Shown: positions 52,281 through 63,076, numbered from the stretch's first letter. The stretch: 64,000 nt of DNA from Symbiodinium natans (GCA_905221605.1 CAJNDS010001680.1:62001-126000), one strand, 5' to 3'. Program-made: numbers and translations. Notes: generated by a model not told the origin, from the sequence alone.

Positions 52281-53387
52281 GGTCGAAGAGGGGTTTTGGG
52301 CTCCAGGAAGGGGCGCATGGTTGCAGAGTTCCTTTTTCCTGTTGGGCTTCGGCGCTTCTGGCTCAGGGCTTTGCCCAAGTGTACTACCCCCCCCCTCTAC
52401 CCCCTTACATAAACCTGAATTAGGCTTAAGTATCCCTATCTAGGCCGAATTCTGGGGCGAACCTAGGGGGGTAGCATCGAGGAGGGGTAGTAGTGCCCCC
52501 TCTTAGATAGCTAATTAGGGAACCTAAGGAGGATAGTATAGAGGGGTCATATAGGTGCCTGAATGATTACTAATAGAATTTTCCCTGAGGGCCCCTTTGT
52601 ACTTATACTGTTACCCTAAACCCTACACCCTGCAGGCCCCTATACTAGTCGGGGAACCCAGGAAAGTAGTTAGGCCATTTTCGAAGGCAAACGCTGTACA
52701 CCCTTTGTGAGGCCTACACTGCGCTGGGTTTAGGCTTTAGGGTTTAGGGTTTAGGGTTTAGGGTTTAGGGCTATCGCTTCCCTGGCTTCGACTCCTGGAG
52801 CCGGCTTGCGCCAGGTTCCTGTTGCTCTGCTGCTGCGTTTTCGCCTTCCTCCTCCGGCCTCCTGACATGATTTTGCTGAGGAATTTGTTTTTTTTTAATG
52901 TTTTTTTTGTTTTGGGTACTTTTGGGCGCTATAATAGATAAGAAACAGCTAGAATTCAAAATGTTTGGTAGGGTTTCAATTTCAGTCAAGTTTGGGGTGC
53001 CCATAGGGTTGTCTTACTGGTTCTTCGTGCGGTCTCAAGGTGAAATGTCTAGGGTTTAGGGTTTAGGGTTTAGGGACATTTCCCCTGAACACACGGAACC
53101 TCGGATCCGTAAGGAGCTTTTGCAGAACCAGCTAGTTCAGAGTATCTTTCGTAACCAGCTGCCCTAGCTATCTAGAAGAAACTAGCAAGCTTAGGGTGTT
53201 TGGGAGAGCGCAGCAAAGAGTCTGAAATGCACTGCACTGATCTCCGGAATCGGAGCCAAAATATGTAAGATTGGAACCAGTCCTTGTCACCAAGCATCCA
53301 GCACCACAGGAATCGGCCTAGAGTAATATCTGGCTTCGCAAATGAGATGTGACGTGTTGCGTTTTCTGAACCACTTTACTACGAATT

Positions 53388-53512
53388 GCTAAAGAACCCC
53401 CCCCCCAAAAAAATATCATAATAATTAATAATAATAATAAAACTATTCTTCCTTATTAAGGGTAATATAGGGATCATTATTTGTCATTCTTTTGGGGTTC
53501 TTAAGCAAATAA
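53388..53512. mobile_element. MITE family E copy
   Basis: AATTGCTAAAGAACCCCCC...GGGGTTCTTAAGCAAATAA with an (AAT)n centre. Confidence 0.7.
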
Positions 53513-54026
53513 GAGTTTAGGAGGGGAGGCCATAGAACGGCGCAATATCCCCGCTAAAGGCCGGTCGATCAGGAGACGCACGGATGTGGGGTGTGACCAC
53601 CTGTGTACGTACTTGTTATTCATACCTGCTGCAAGTCGATGATAGACCCCAAACCCCCCCAAACCCTAAACTACCCTAAGTCCTAAACCCCTAAACCCAA
53701 AACCCCTAAACCCAAAACCCCCTAAACCCCTAAACCCCAAACGCGTGACACGCGCGCAAAAGCTTGGCAGACCCGCGAGGCGCTACTGGCTCCTCTGCTT
53801 CATCCTGATGGATTTCTGGTGTCAAAGCTCAGTGCTGGCGACGGCGCCTGGGACAAGAGACCATACTTAGGGAGTACACCTTCATCTCTATCTACAGGTT
53901 GTTTTTGAATACGATATCTCTATAGAAAGTTTCTTCGTGTGTTGGCATACTTAGCACCTGCTTGGCACGAAAAGAAGATTGTCTATTACTATCTTAAACC
54001 CTAAACGCCCTGTAGGGCTGAGTGCT

Positions 54027-54168
54027 TCAAGTTCACGAACAGTCCTTAACTGAGATTATAGTACCCCCTAAACCCTAAACCCTAAACCCTAGACCCTAAA
54101 CCCTAAACTCTACACCCCCTACTAGAATCCCTATTAAGGGCTGTTCGTGGAAGGGGGAACATCCCAAG
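54027..54168. mobile_element. MITE family B copy with telomeric tract in its centre
   Basis: Arms CACGAACAGTCCTTAA and TTAAGGGCTGTTCGTG pair, and the loop holds CCCTAAA units from about 54067 to 54111. Confidence 0.75.
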
Positions 54169-54477
54169 TGTCGAGGTTGCTGCGAGGAAGGCTTCCGGAG
54201 TAGGAACTCAGGCCGCCGAAGCCTGGAAGACCAACGAAAACTCGAACCCCTCCAGGGTTTAGGGTTTAGGGTTTAGGGTTTAGGGTTTAGGGTTCAATCC
54301 CTGTAACACCCCAGCCCCAGCCCTAAACCCAAAACCTCAGAACCTAAACCCCTTTAACCCTGAACCCTACAACCCAAAGCCTCAAAACCTAAACCCCTTT
54401 AACCCTAAACCCTAAAACCCAAACATCAACACCCAAACCCCTTGAGCCCAAAACCCTAAACCCTAAGCCCGAAACAC

Positions 54478-54537
54478 CCCTAAACCCTAAACCCTAAACC
54501 CTAAACCCTAAACCCTAAACCCTAAACCCTAAACCCT
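54478..54537 (-). repeat. Interstitial telomeric array (CCCTAAA)n
   Basis: About eight units after a long run of degenerate variants; lies just before the S4-S5 linker exon. Confidence 0.95.
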
Positions 54538-54568
54538 ATAGGCTCGGCAATCCTAAGCCTTTCGTGAG

Positions 54569-54621
54569 GTCTTCCGCGCGATTTGCGCCCCACTGCGGTC
54601 CCTGGCCATGACCTTCCTCGG
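54569..54621 (+). CDS. Exon: end of linker and start of S5
   Basis: Reads VFRAICAPLRSLAMTFL plus two bases of a glycine codon. The donor is GC (CTCGG|GCGCCTT). Joining to 56616 completes GGG and continues the hydrophobic S5 helix as TFLG-LVIITFVYAG, a join that chance would rarely give. Confidence 0.7.
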
Positions 54622-56615
54622 GCGCCTTGGATTCAGAGCCAGGCTTGTGTTTCAGGGTTTAGGGTTTTGGGGGTTTAGGGTGTTAGGGATTTAGGGTGTA
54701 AGGGTTTTAGGGTTTTAGGGCCAGGGTTTTAGGGTTTTAGGGTTTAGGGTTTAGGGTTTTAGATTCTGAACTCTTATTCCTCAGTGAATCAGGCGGTTGC
54801 GGGCACTCCCATTTACACTTTCATGGGGTGGCCAAAGGTCCCTCGCAGGCTTGACGTTTCGATGCCTAAAGAAAGAAAGAAACAAAGAAAGAAAGAAAGA
54901 GAGAGAGAGAGAGTGAGCCAGGATTTAGGGTTTAGGGTTTTAGGGTCTTAGGGTTCAGAGTGTGAGGTTTAGGGTCCGGCCTCAGTTCCGGGTTCAGAGG
55001 GGTTTAGGGTTTAGAACGGTTTTTGGATGGGGTGAACAGGGTGGAAAGGGTGTAGGGCAGCTGAGTTTGCAGTAGAGAGGGACAGGGAGGCAGAAGGAGA
55101 AATGGAGAGGGTTTAGGGCTTGGAGTTTAGGGTGCTAAGCTGCAAATCTTACTCAGCAAGCTGAACCAATATATATTTTGAACAGACAGTTTCGCAGAAA
55201 TAGCTAAAACATCAGTAAGTTGGGGGAAAATTTTGGGCCAGTGACATGTACGTTCATTTGTAGGATGTTGGGTAACATTTTTTACATCTTTAAGGGTACT
55301 TTTAATCCAATAAGGAGTAATGTAAATTTAAAAGTTTAATATCATCCGAACCATGAACTAGCTAACCCGAAACCCTAAATACACAAGAGGAACGTCATTG
55401 AAGTGAACTAGTATACGCACCTCTTCAATCCGGCGCCTGCTTGGATCCTCTAGTACCACGCGCGTGTGAATGTATCAGTTGAGAAGAAGCAATAACCCAA
55501 TCGAATGCACAGGTCGCTAGAGGAGCTGCGAAGAAGGGTTTAGGGTTTAGGGTTTAGGGGAGATCTGGGGATGGTGGGCTGGGGATTGAAGCATTTCTGA
55601 AAGGGATAAGTCTTGTCTTTGTAGTTTGTTTTGATAGAATTTTGCGTTGTGCAACATCTGAATCTTTTCCAAACCCATCATACAAGCATTGTGTTTTCTA
55701 ACCCCTCCGCGATGTTTTCAGCCGCACAAGCTAGCTGGAAGCATACGAAACCTTTCCAAACCCCATCATGCGAGCATTGTGTTCGCAAATGGAGTGGGGG
55801 GGGGCTGCAGCCCCCCCTGCCCCCCCGCAAATGGGGCAAGCGGCAAGCCACCCCTCGCTTTTCCAGCCGTGCAAGCTTGCTTCAAAACATATGAAACACA
55901 TGGAACCCCATCATGCGAGCATGAGCCCCCCCATCAGCTGGCAGAGAAATGTGCGTCTGCAATAGCTTGAAGTGCCCTTAACTTCTGAGCTGTGAGAAAT
56001 GCTCTCGTTCACAGCTTCTGCAGCGTAGGTGGAGTCAGAAAGACTGTATTTTGCTGCAGTTTGGAGCTTGGCAGGTGGCAGCAATGCTGTCCTTTGCAGC
56101 AGTTGCAACTTGTGAGCTGTTACAATTTGCGGTATTTCAACAAGCAACTGCAGCGCATGAGGAATCAGAAATGCAGTATTTTGCCGCAACTGACGCTAGT
56201 ATGTTTTTTTCAACGCATCTTTTGCATATGAGGAGTCAGAAATTCATGTATCTGGCTGCATGACGACCACATTTATTTTGTTGAGAGCTCTTAATGTATT
56301 TGGATTTCCACTCCTGTTTGGTTTGTGGAATCAGATTGAAGTGTTAAGTTTCTTCTGACAGACATGTATGTCGTTAACCGGAATCCTTGCGGAGTGGTTC
56401 ATCCAGCTATGCGGGCGCCAAAAAACTCTGTCTGCACCTCAAGCCAGTACCCGTGAGTGCGAGGATGACGCAGCCGCAGTAGCTTGCTTTTGACATTGGG
56501 GTTTAGGGTTTAGTGTGACGAACCAAGCCCGGATGCAAATGGGTTGAGTGTTTAGGGTTTAGGGCTACGGTTTAGATGCAGGGTGGAAGGTTTAGAGCTT
56601 ATAGAATCCACTTAG

Positions 56616-56656
56616 GCTGGTGATCATCACCTTTGTCTATGCGGGCATCGGCTTTC
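56616..56656 (+). CDS. Exon: S5 transmembrane helix
   Basis: The single first base completes a glycine codon, then LVIITFVYAGIGF and one base. TAG acceptor; donor GC (TTTC|GCATCT). The split CGA codon is completed by the exon at 57133. Confidence 0.7.
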
Positions 56657-57132
56657 GCATCTTGACAGGGTTTGCCTGGCTTTCCTCGCCCAACCACCGT
56701 AAACAGGGGTAGACGCGCTATTTCTTAGATTTTCTTACCGCTATGTCAATCCCCTATAAAAGTCCTTAATAGGCCATCAAATGTAATTTTTGCTCCCAAA
56801 CCTGCCCCGGCAAACCCGCCCCGGCAAACCCTAAACCCTAAGCCCGGAATCTTGAGCCTGCTTCGACGCAGCCTTGCAGATCCCTTTTTGAGGGATTGGT
56901 GGCTGAAAACCCTGAACCAACCCTAAACCCTAAACCCTAAACCCTAAATTGAGGTTCTGTTGTGAGCACGGCTTCGCGATTCAGGCTTGATTCACGGCTT
57001 TGTGCATGGTTTAGATTCAGGGTGTGGCAGGGTGTTGGTACCGTAGTTGGGCTGGGCCGGGCAGTCTCCCAGTCTCGCATGGCGTTTTCGCATTGAGAGT
57101 TTAGGGCATGTTCATGCTGTGAATGTTTCAAG

Positions 57133-57183
57133 GATACTTCCGAGATGACTTTCACCACTTCTGCGACGAGAACATTGTGACGT
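57133..57183 (+). CDS. Exon: S5-pore loop
   Basis: Starts with GA to finish an arginine codon, then YFRDDFHHFCDENIVT and one base. AAG acceptor, GC donor (ACGT|GCACAG). The acidic and cysteine-containing luminal loop sits as in RyR/IP3R. With the next exon, the spacing from the conserved LT/VT pair to the RAG of the filter equals that in RyR (12 residues). Confidence 0.65.
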
Positions 57184-57754
57184 GCACAGAGACACCAGTG
57201 TGCACTGCAGCAGCTTGTTAGTCGTGCCGGGTTTGTCGGGGTTCATGTTTGGTGTGTTCTAGTAGCTGAGTGGATAGCCTTTAACCTTTTGGGGTCGGCA
57301 ACGGGGGTGCGGCGTCAAATACGCAAGATTTTGTTGAACTCCGCCAGTTGTGTGGTCCCTCTTGGCGGGCAAAAGAAGGCTTAGGGTTCTTGTGGTCAGA
57401 AAACGCGAAACCCGAAGCCGGGTGGGTAGACATCTGTGGTTCAGTTTTTTGGCGTAGGGATGTTTAGAGGTTTGGGGCTTGGGGCTTAGGGCTCTTCACG
57501 TCGCCCTCGAAAGCTCCGAACCCCAAACTCCACACCCTAGAGGCCTAGTGGGGCCACGACATCAGCACATTGTTGAAGTTCTTTTGGGGTTTAGGGTTTA
57601 GGATTTGAGAACTGGTTGCAAGGGTTTAGGGTTTGGGGTTTCAATGCCTGAGAGAGAGAGGGAGAGAGAAAGAGAGAGAGAGAGAGAGGGGGGAGAGAGT
57701 CAGAGGGTGTAGGGTTTAGGGTAAATGTCTGCTACACCTCAGAAAGCCCTAAAG

Positions 57755-57795
57755 CAACGAGGAACATCCTATACCAGGGCACGCGCGCCGGCATC
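57755..57795 (+). CDS. Exon: pore helix and start of selectivity filter
   Basis: Completes a serine codon and reads TRNILYQGTRAGI; the family pattern is LYxGxRxGGGxGD. The acceptor is AAG (CTAAAG|CA), and the GC donor (ATC|GCCTCT) leaves phase 0. The usual glycine triplet of the filter is not seen intact across this junction, so this exon's right end is the least certain. Confidence 0.55.
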
Positions 57796-58078
57796 GCCTC
57801 TTGACTCAGACTCCCAGTGCAGGATGTCAAGCGGGGTTCCATTCCCTTAACCCCAAACCCCAAGCTCCCAACCTTGCACCCTTTGTGATGCTGTGTAGGG
57901 CTTTGGGTCACTGATAAGCTTGTCAGCTTTTTCAAGAGGCTACTTTCCTGATAACTTCAGTTTGCCACCAGGTCGCCAAGCAAACAAACTGGGGCTCCCC
58001 AAGCCGAAGCAGTGGATTAGAAAACAAGTTTTGAAGTTTCGGGTACTTAGCGGGTTTTTAAGGGACCCACAACCCTAA

Positions 58079-58205
58079 CCCTAAACTCCCTAAACGCTCT
58101 AAACTCCCTAAACTCCCTAAACTCCCTAAACTCCCTAAACTACCTAAACTCCCTAAACTCCCTAAACTCCCTAAACTCCCTGAACTCCCTAAACTCCCTA
58201 AACCC
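58079..58205 (-). repeat. Tandem 9-mer (ACTCCCTAA)n
   Basis: About 13 copies of a telomere-like 9-base unit grading into CCCTAAA, in the intron before the turret exon. Confidence 0.9.
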
Positions 58206-58265
58206 TAAACTCCTAAACCCTAAACGCCTAAACTCCTAAACCCTAAACAGATTTTAGGGCATCAG

Positions 58266-58334
58266 GTCGGCCTCAGCCTGATGCTGAGCTCCACGAAGCC
58301 CGGGAATCCAGATTGGACGGAGCGGATGATGTAC
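58266..58334 (+). CDS. Exon: post-filter turret and start of S6
   Basis: Twenty-three codons from VGLSLMLSSTKPGNP to DWTERMMY, CAG acceptor, GC donor (TAC|GCCCGG), phase 0 at both ends. The next exon begins DMSYF, so the joined MMY-DMSYFII matches the conserved VVYDLLFFFI of the S6 start. Filter-to-S6 spacing is within one residue of IP3R. Confidence 0.7.
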
Positions 58335-58358
58335 GCCCGGGGGCCCAGCACAGAGGGG

Positions 58359-58457
58359 TTGGGGTTTAGGGTTTAGGGTTTAGGGTTTAGGGTTTAGGGT
58401 TTAGGGTTTAGGGTTTAGGGTTTAGGGTCTAGGGTTTAGGGTTTAGGGTTTAGGGTT
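58359..58457 (+). repeat. Interstitial telomeric array (TTTAGGG)n
   Basis: About 13 units with one GGGTCTA, in the intron before the S6 exon. Confidence 0.95.
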
Positions 58458-58561
58458 ACTTGGAAGTTCATGGGTAGTTGGGTCATAAGTAGCAGGTTCA
58501 TATATTTCGAGTCACCCTGCTTGCATCCTGCACATAAGTACCAATGAACCTTCAGGTAGTA
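58458..58561. mobile_element. MITE family D copy next to a telomeric array
   Basis: TACTTGGAAGTTCATGGG...CAATGAACCTTCAGGTAG, within the intron before the S6 exon; a long TTTAGGG array abuts its left end. Confidence 0.7.
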
Positions 58562-58875
58562 TCTTGTATAGGGAGTACACTCCTGAAACTCTGCTCGGGA
58601 TCCTTGAGTTTCTGATTCTTGTGTCGTGCTCGGACACCCCGCGTGCCCCTTGTTCCCTGTCTGATACCTTACGAGGCCCCGTCACGCAAGAACAGCGAGC
58701 TAGTTGCTAGTCCTGTCTAGGGTTGACAGAAGGACATCCAGTCTTCAGTTGAGGTTTAGGTTTAGGGTTTAGGGTAGGTTCGTCGGAGGTCCAGGGCAGG
58801 TGGGCTTAGGGTTTGGGCGGGGTGAGTTCTTCGGTTGTTTTGTCGAGATCACGGTCTGTAAGACGGCCCTTGCAG

Positions 58876-58923
58876 GACATGAGCTACTTCATCATCTTCG
58901 GCGTCATCGTGTTGAACACCATT
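58876..58923 (+). CDS. Exon: S6 pore-lining helix
   Basis: Sixteen codons, DMSYFIIFGVIVLNTI, CAG acceptor, GC donor (ATT|GCCGCC), phase 0. It is the clearest channel helix in the window and corresponds to the IIIVLNLI stretch of IP3 receptors. Reading on past the GC would leave the family, while splicing to 60255 continues it. Confidence 0.75.
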
Positions 58924-59695
58924 GCCGCCCGGATGCACGATGGGTAGCCCTGTAACCCTAAGTCCAAAGCCATAAACCCTTGAAGGAGCATCTTAAGGGA
59001 GGTTATGGGCCCCTTGGGTTCTATGGGGTATATATATATATATATATGAATATAGAGGCGTATAGAAGGGTTCCCCAATCAAGGACCCATGTCACAAGGG
59101 AAGCTACATGGCCCCTTAAGATGGTCCCTTACCTCCTTAAAGGGTTCTGAAGGATGGTCCCTTGGGTTTTACAGGAGGGTTCCCCATTAAGGGCCCCTGT
59201 TAAGGGACCATGGTTAGAGAACAGCTTCGCGACGGGACTGTAGGTGCTGGGGGCTGTAGGGTTTAGGGTGAAGGGTGGGAGCTCCGTACCGGGTTAGGTT
59301 CTTTCAAGACGTTGTGCTGTCCTCTGAAACTTGTTCCCCGCAGTGCGGTTCTTGCTGCTTGGCGGGTGGCAACAACATCCGTATACTTGGTGTCAGCTTG
59401 GGGTAGCTGTTAGTTCCCTAATTGGTTTGATTAGAGACCTATTGGTAAATCTTTTTTTGGTGGCACCTTTAAACCTACCACCTGGTTACAAATCCTATTC
59501 CAGAACAAAGGCGGGAAGTCTGAACTTTTCAGAGGTCAGCCATCCTAAGCATACTTTAGGAGGATTCTGAGCCTAGCTCTTCTTTGACTCCCTAAACCCT
59601 AAACCCTAAACCCAAAACCCTAAACCCCCCTAAACCCTCCATTTGTTAAAAGCATACTTAAGAAAGGCCTTTCCCGACCTGTGGGCCCCCAAGAA

Positions 59696-59840
59696 CTTGG
59701 TAGCCCAGTGGTACCCTTTACCGGGTTTAGGGTTTAGGGTTTAGGGTTTAGGGTTTAGGGTTTAGGGTTCTGGGTTCCCTTATAAAGTAGCCAACCAAAA
59801 AGGGCACCCTCATTAGCATTTTCGCTTCTGGGCCACGAAG
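59696..59840. mobile_element. MITE family A copy with telomeric tract inside
   Basis: Both family A ends are present, but the left-centre is replaced by six TTTAGGG units (about 59724-59769) after TACCCTTTACC. Confidence 0.7.
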
Positions 59841-60022
59841 AGAAGATGCGAAGCCAGAACCCGAACCCTAGGTTCAAAGACCCCCGAACACACCAAGGCC
59901 CTCAGACCCTCAACGCTTAGGGTTTAGGGTTTAGGGTTTAGGGTTTAGGGCTACACCTCAGACCAGTGGCAAAAAGGGTTTAGGGTTTAGGGTTTAGGGT
60001 TTAGGGTTTAGGGTCATTTCCC

Positions 60023-60122
60023 AAAGTAGGGGTACCCTGATATACCCCCAAATACGATAGTCCTTATCCTGGGACGGGCCCCACCCCCCTCAAAGGGTAC
60101 CCCTGTCTTCGGAAACCCCCAT
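60023..60122. mobile_element. MITE family F copy
   Basis: AAAGTAGGGGTACC...CCCCAAATACGATAG...TACCCCTGTCTTCGGAAA, directly right of a telomeric tract. Confidence 0.6.
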
Positions 60123-60254
60123 AGGCCTTAAAACCTAAACCTTACACCTAAACCCTGAACCCCAAACCCCAAACCCCAAACCCTGAACCCTGAACCCTGA
60201 ACCCTAAACCCTAAACCCTACCTTAAAACCTTTGACCTTACACCGAGCTGTGAG

Positions 60255-60288
60255 GTGGGTCTAATCGTGGACTCCTTTGGTGCCCTAC
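60255..60288 (+). CDS. Exon: end of S6, GLIVDSFG motif
   Basis: Reads VGLIVDSFGAL plus one base, after a GAG acceptor and before a GC donor (CTAC|GCCCCT). RyR has GLIIDAFGELRD and IP3R has GVIIDTFADLR at this point. The split CGC arginine codon is completed by the exon at 61050. Confidence 0.75.
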
Positions 60289-60321
60289 GCCCCTTGGATC
60301 GAAGAACTCGGTGGAGGGTTC

Positions 60322-60388
60322 AGGGCTAGGGTTTAGGGTTTAGGGTTTAGGGTTTAGGGTTTAGGGTTTAGGGTTTAGGGTTTAGGGC
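60322..60388 (+). repeat. Interstitial telomeric array (TTTAGGG)n
   Basis: About nine units, in the intron after the GLIVDSFG exon. Confidence 0.95.
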
Positions 60389-61049
60389 TTCGGGTTTAGG
60401 GTTGAGGGTTTAGGGCTTAAAAGGTCTCCGATAGCTTGGAGGTTCGTGCGTGCTTGTAACTGCGGGTGCTACGCAATAAGTAGGGCAAACAAATTTCTTG
60501 GGTACTTTTGTAGGGTACTCAAAACCCTCAAGGTTTACAGGGCTTATGCCCCCTAAACCCGAAACCACAAGAAGAGGTTAAACCCTAAACCCTAAACCCT
60601 AAATCCTAACCCTAAACCCTAAACCCTAAACCCTAAACCCTAAACCCTAAACCCTAAACCCCAATCCGAAAGGGAGCTTATGCCCCCTAAAGCCTAACAA
60701 GCCGGAAGCCTCCCGAGCTGCTTTGAGTCTACGGGGGCCTCACCTAGACAGCGCTATATAACACTTTGCACCCTAAACTCAAAAGCCCTGAATCCCAAAA
60801 TCCCAAATCCTGAAACCACGAAACCCTAAAACCCTGAAACCCTGAAGCTGCAGGCCTCAAATGCTAGGGTTCAGGGTGGTCTCGCGAAAAGCCTTCCTGG
60901 TAGATTAGGGATCTGGGTTTAAGATTCTTTAGGTGCCACCTGAAACCCTACACCCTAAGGCCTAAAACCTAACCCTAAACCCCAAACCCTAAACCGTAAA
61001 CCCCAAATTTTTAAACCCCAAACCCTAAACCCGAAACCCCAATCCCCAG

Positions 61050-61123
61050 GCTTGGACATGGAAGCACGGGAAAATGACCATCGGACGCAGACCTTCATTT
61101 CCTGCACCCTGCCCTGCACAGCG
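61050..61123 (+). CDS. Exon: post-S6 linker with FISC motif
   Basis: Completes the arginine codon and reads LDMEARENDHRTQTFISCTL and a few more residues to a GT donor (GCG|GTGCGG). The TFISCTL stretch takes the place of the CFICGL zinc-binding motif of metazoan family members, so one of the two motif cysteines has moved. Confidence 0.65.
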
Positions 61124-62442
61124 GTGCGGGCTTAGGGTTGGGGATGTGTTGCGGAAGCTTCGTAAGCCGAGGGAGGGACCTTAGGGGTCTTTGGGGGGCC
61201 ATTTCGGGGCTACTTAGGTATATAGGGACTATATAAGGCACATATAGCATAGAATTGGGACCCTTATCTGACTCGTAATGCTTGTGTTTTATCGGTTTAG
61301 GGTTTAGGGTTTAGGGTTTGTGTTTTATCAGGGGCCATGGTGGGGTGGAGCAATGGGAACATCACCTGGGGTCCCGTCTTCATCATGGAGACCTACGCGC
61401 GATGGGCCTGAACCCTCTATACACCTAGTAGAGTAGGGAACCTTTTACCTTTTTGGGGTAGTAGAATCCCCTTATAATCCCAAAGGTTAACCTTTAATTC
61501 CCCCAGGTTACTGGACAACTAAGTTTGCAGCTCAAAATCGTTTTTTGCTTTAGGGTGTAGGGTTTTTGGGCAGTCTCCAATTCCAGCTTCAAAAACTTAC
61601 GCGTATTTGGTGGGCTTGGGCATGTAGGTTCGATGTGTAGCGACACGCGCTTGCCTGGGATGCCCCCCCCCCCCCCCGATTCTTCACATCTGTCCTCCAA
61701 AGGGTGCGGATAAACGTCACGCGAGCCAGACAATGACAACTCATGACAAATGCCCCAAACCATACATCCTCTAAACCCTAAACCCTAAACTCTGAATTCC
61801 CTAAACCATGATGATGCGCAGCTGGTCTAAACATCACGACACAGTTCGAGCGTGTAGGTCCACCGCAATCAGGACGCTCTGAGAGCCTGCACCATTGGTC
61901 TGCGTGTATGTGTTGGATTTTTATGTCTACAGATGTTCGTCATCTCTCTCGCATCTCGCTCTTAAGGGCAACATGGGATTATTATCTTTTATTCTTTGGG
62001 GAAGGGGGGGGGGTTCTGAAGCAAATAGTACATTAATTAGGGCACCCGTTTTTTGGAGCATCCCAGAGTACGACCATACTTCTTCCTCAGGCATCGACAG
62101 GCGAAACGTGGAGCAAGTGGCGCAGACGCGGGGCACCGCGGCCACGCGATGGGTTGGCCCTGGCCCTTGCTGTAGGGCACCCTAAACCTGATCGAAAACC
62201 CACCCCCCTAAACCCGAATCCCTACACCCTCAACCCGAAAAACCTTAAAGTTTTGTTCAGCCTTGCTCTTGCGTGTGCGAGAGTTTAAACCCCTCAGAAG
62301 GGTTGAGCTTGGGCGGGTTTAGGGTTGAGGGTTTAGGGTAATTCTGCGACTAGTCAAAGGCTTGGGGGTGTAGTTGTTTTGTGGGGAGGGGGCTGAGATC
62401 CAGGCGGGTCTCAACATTGCAGCACATTTCTTTTTTGGGCAG

Positions 62443-62526
62443 GCCGCATATAAGCTCCATCTGGGATGGGGTCGAGGTATCGCCGACGGCTTTGACTACC
62501 ATGAAACGCAGCGACAGAACAAGTGG
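62443..62526 (+). CDS. Exon: C-terminal domain, GFDYH region
   Basis: Twenty-eight codons with the core GIADGFDYHETQRQNKW, equivalent to the HGFETHTLEEHNLANY stretch of RyR. CAG acceptor; GC donor (TGG|GCTGCC), phase 0 at both ends. The frame stays open to a TGA at 62583, but splicing at the GC gives NKW-DYMAFIFHL, which matches the family far better. Confidence 0.7.
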
Positions 62527-62717
62527 GCTGCCTGGCGGCAAGCAGCCAGCAGCGAAAGCATGTCTGGAGAGCTATACAGCTGATTTGTGACACGTGCGCA
62601 TGACAAGCAGATCCACCCTAAACCCTAAACCCTAAACCCTAAACCCTAAACCCCTATAGCACGAAACCAAGTGCAGGATGCAGAATGTTGTGGCTCGAGG
62701 GTTCGAAAAACCTGCAG

Positions 62718-62762
62718 GACTACATGGCTTTCATCTTCCACCTCTGCGAGACAGAGCTGGAG
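62718..62762 (+). CDS. Exon: C-terminal domain, YMAFIFHL
   Basis: Fifteen codons, DYMAFIFHLCETELE, CAG acceptor, GT donor, phase 0. Equivalent to the YLxFIVxL helix of IP3R/RyR. The intron before it is only 191 nt and contains a CCCTAAA tract. Confidence 0.75.
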
Positions 62763-62770
62763 GTGCAACT

Positions 62771-62866
62771 GTTTAGGGTTTAAGGGTTTAAGGGTTTAAG
62801 GGTTTAGGGGTTTAAGGGTTTAAGGGTTTAAGGGTTTAGGGTTTAAGGGTTTAGGGTTGAGGGTTG
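62771..62866 (+). repeat. Telomere-variant array (GGGTTTAA)n
   Basis: An 8-base unit with an extra A dominates, inside the 246-nt intron between two channel exons. Confidence 0.85.
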
Positions 62867-63008
62867 AGGGTTTGGGCTAAGGGTTTAGGGTTTAGGGCAG
62901 TTTAGGGTTTATGGTTTATGGGCTGCAGATGGTAGATAGTCCTGGCTCACCAACTGGAGACCCCAAGGTCTCAAAGCATCTTCAGCTCCCCAATACCAAA
63001 AAGCACAG

Positions 63009-63076
63009 GAGCTGACGGGACCTGAGCATTACATCCGAACCTTGATGGACCGGGGCGACGCTGCTCTGCTGCAGAG
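63009..63076 (+). CDS. Exon: C-terminal domain, TGPE motif
   Basis: Reads ELTGPEHYIRTLMDRGDAAL and a few more residues. TGPExYV is a hallmark of the IP3 receptor C-terminus. CAG acceptor; the right end is set at a GC (AGAG|GCTTTA) directly before a family E MITE. The following C-terminal exon was not identified. Confidence 0.7.

Larger units (their letters stand above)
12679..63076 (+). other. Inferred giant multi-exon gene: IP3R/RyR-type calcium release channel
   Basis: Exon islands on the + strand read in order as a member of the IP3 receptor/ryanodine receptor family, tetrameric Ca2+ release channels of internal membranes. RIH-associated domain pieces lie at 12.7-13.5 and 18.5 kb. Fourteen phase-compatible exons from 49556 to 63076 cover S4 to the C-terminal tail. 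Introns range from about 190 nt to several kb and hold telomeric tracts, MITE-like elements and one antisense copia element. The 5' end probably lies left of the window or in unassigned islands before 12.6 kb, and no convincing stop codon was fixed at the 3' end. Two adjacent genes (one for the RIH part, one for the channel) would be the alternative. Boundaries are inferred from AG/GT/GC sites, phase and family resemblance. Confidence 0.6.

Noticed and set aside
61332-61405. Candidate exon reading AMVGWSNGNITWGPVFIMET
   Set aside because: It has CAG and GC edges, but inserting its 74 nt between 61123 and 62443 breaks the phase and has no counterpart in the family. It may be an alternative exon or chance.
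62374-62583. C-terminal exon ending at the TGA at 62581-62583
   Set aside because: The frame is open to that stop, but splicing at 62526 continues the channel family sequence into two more exons.
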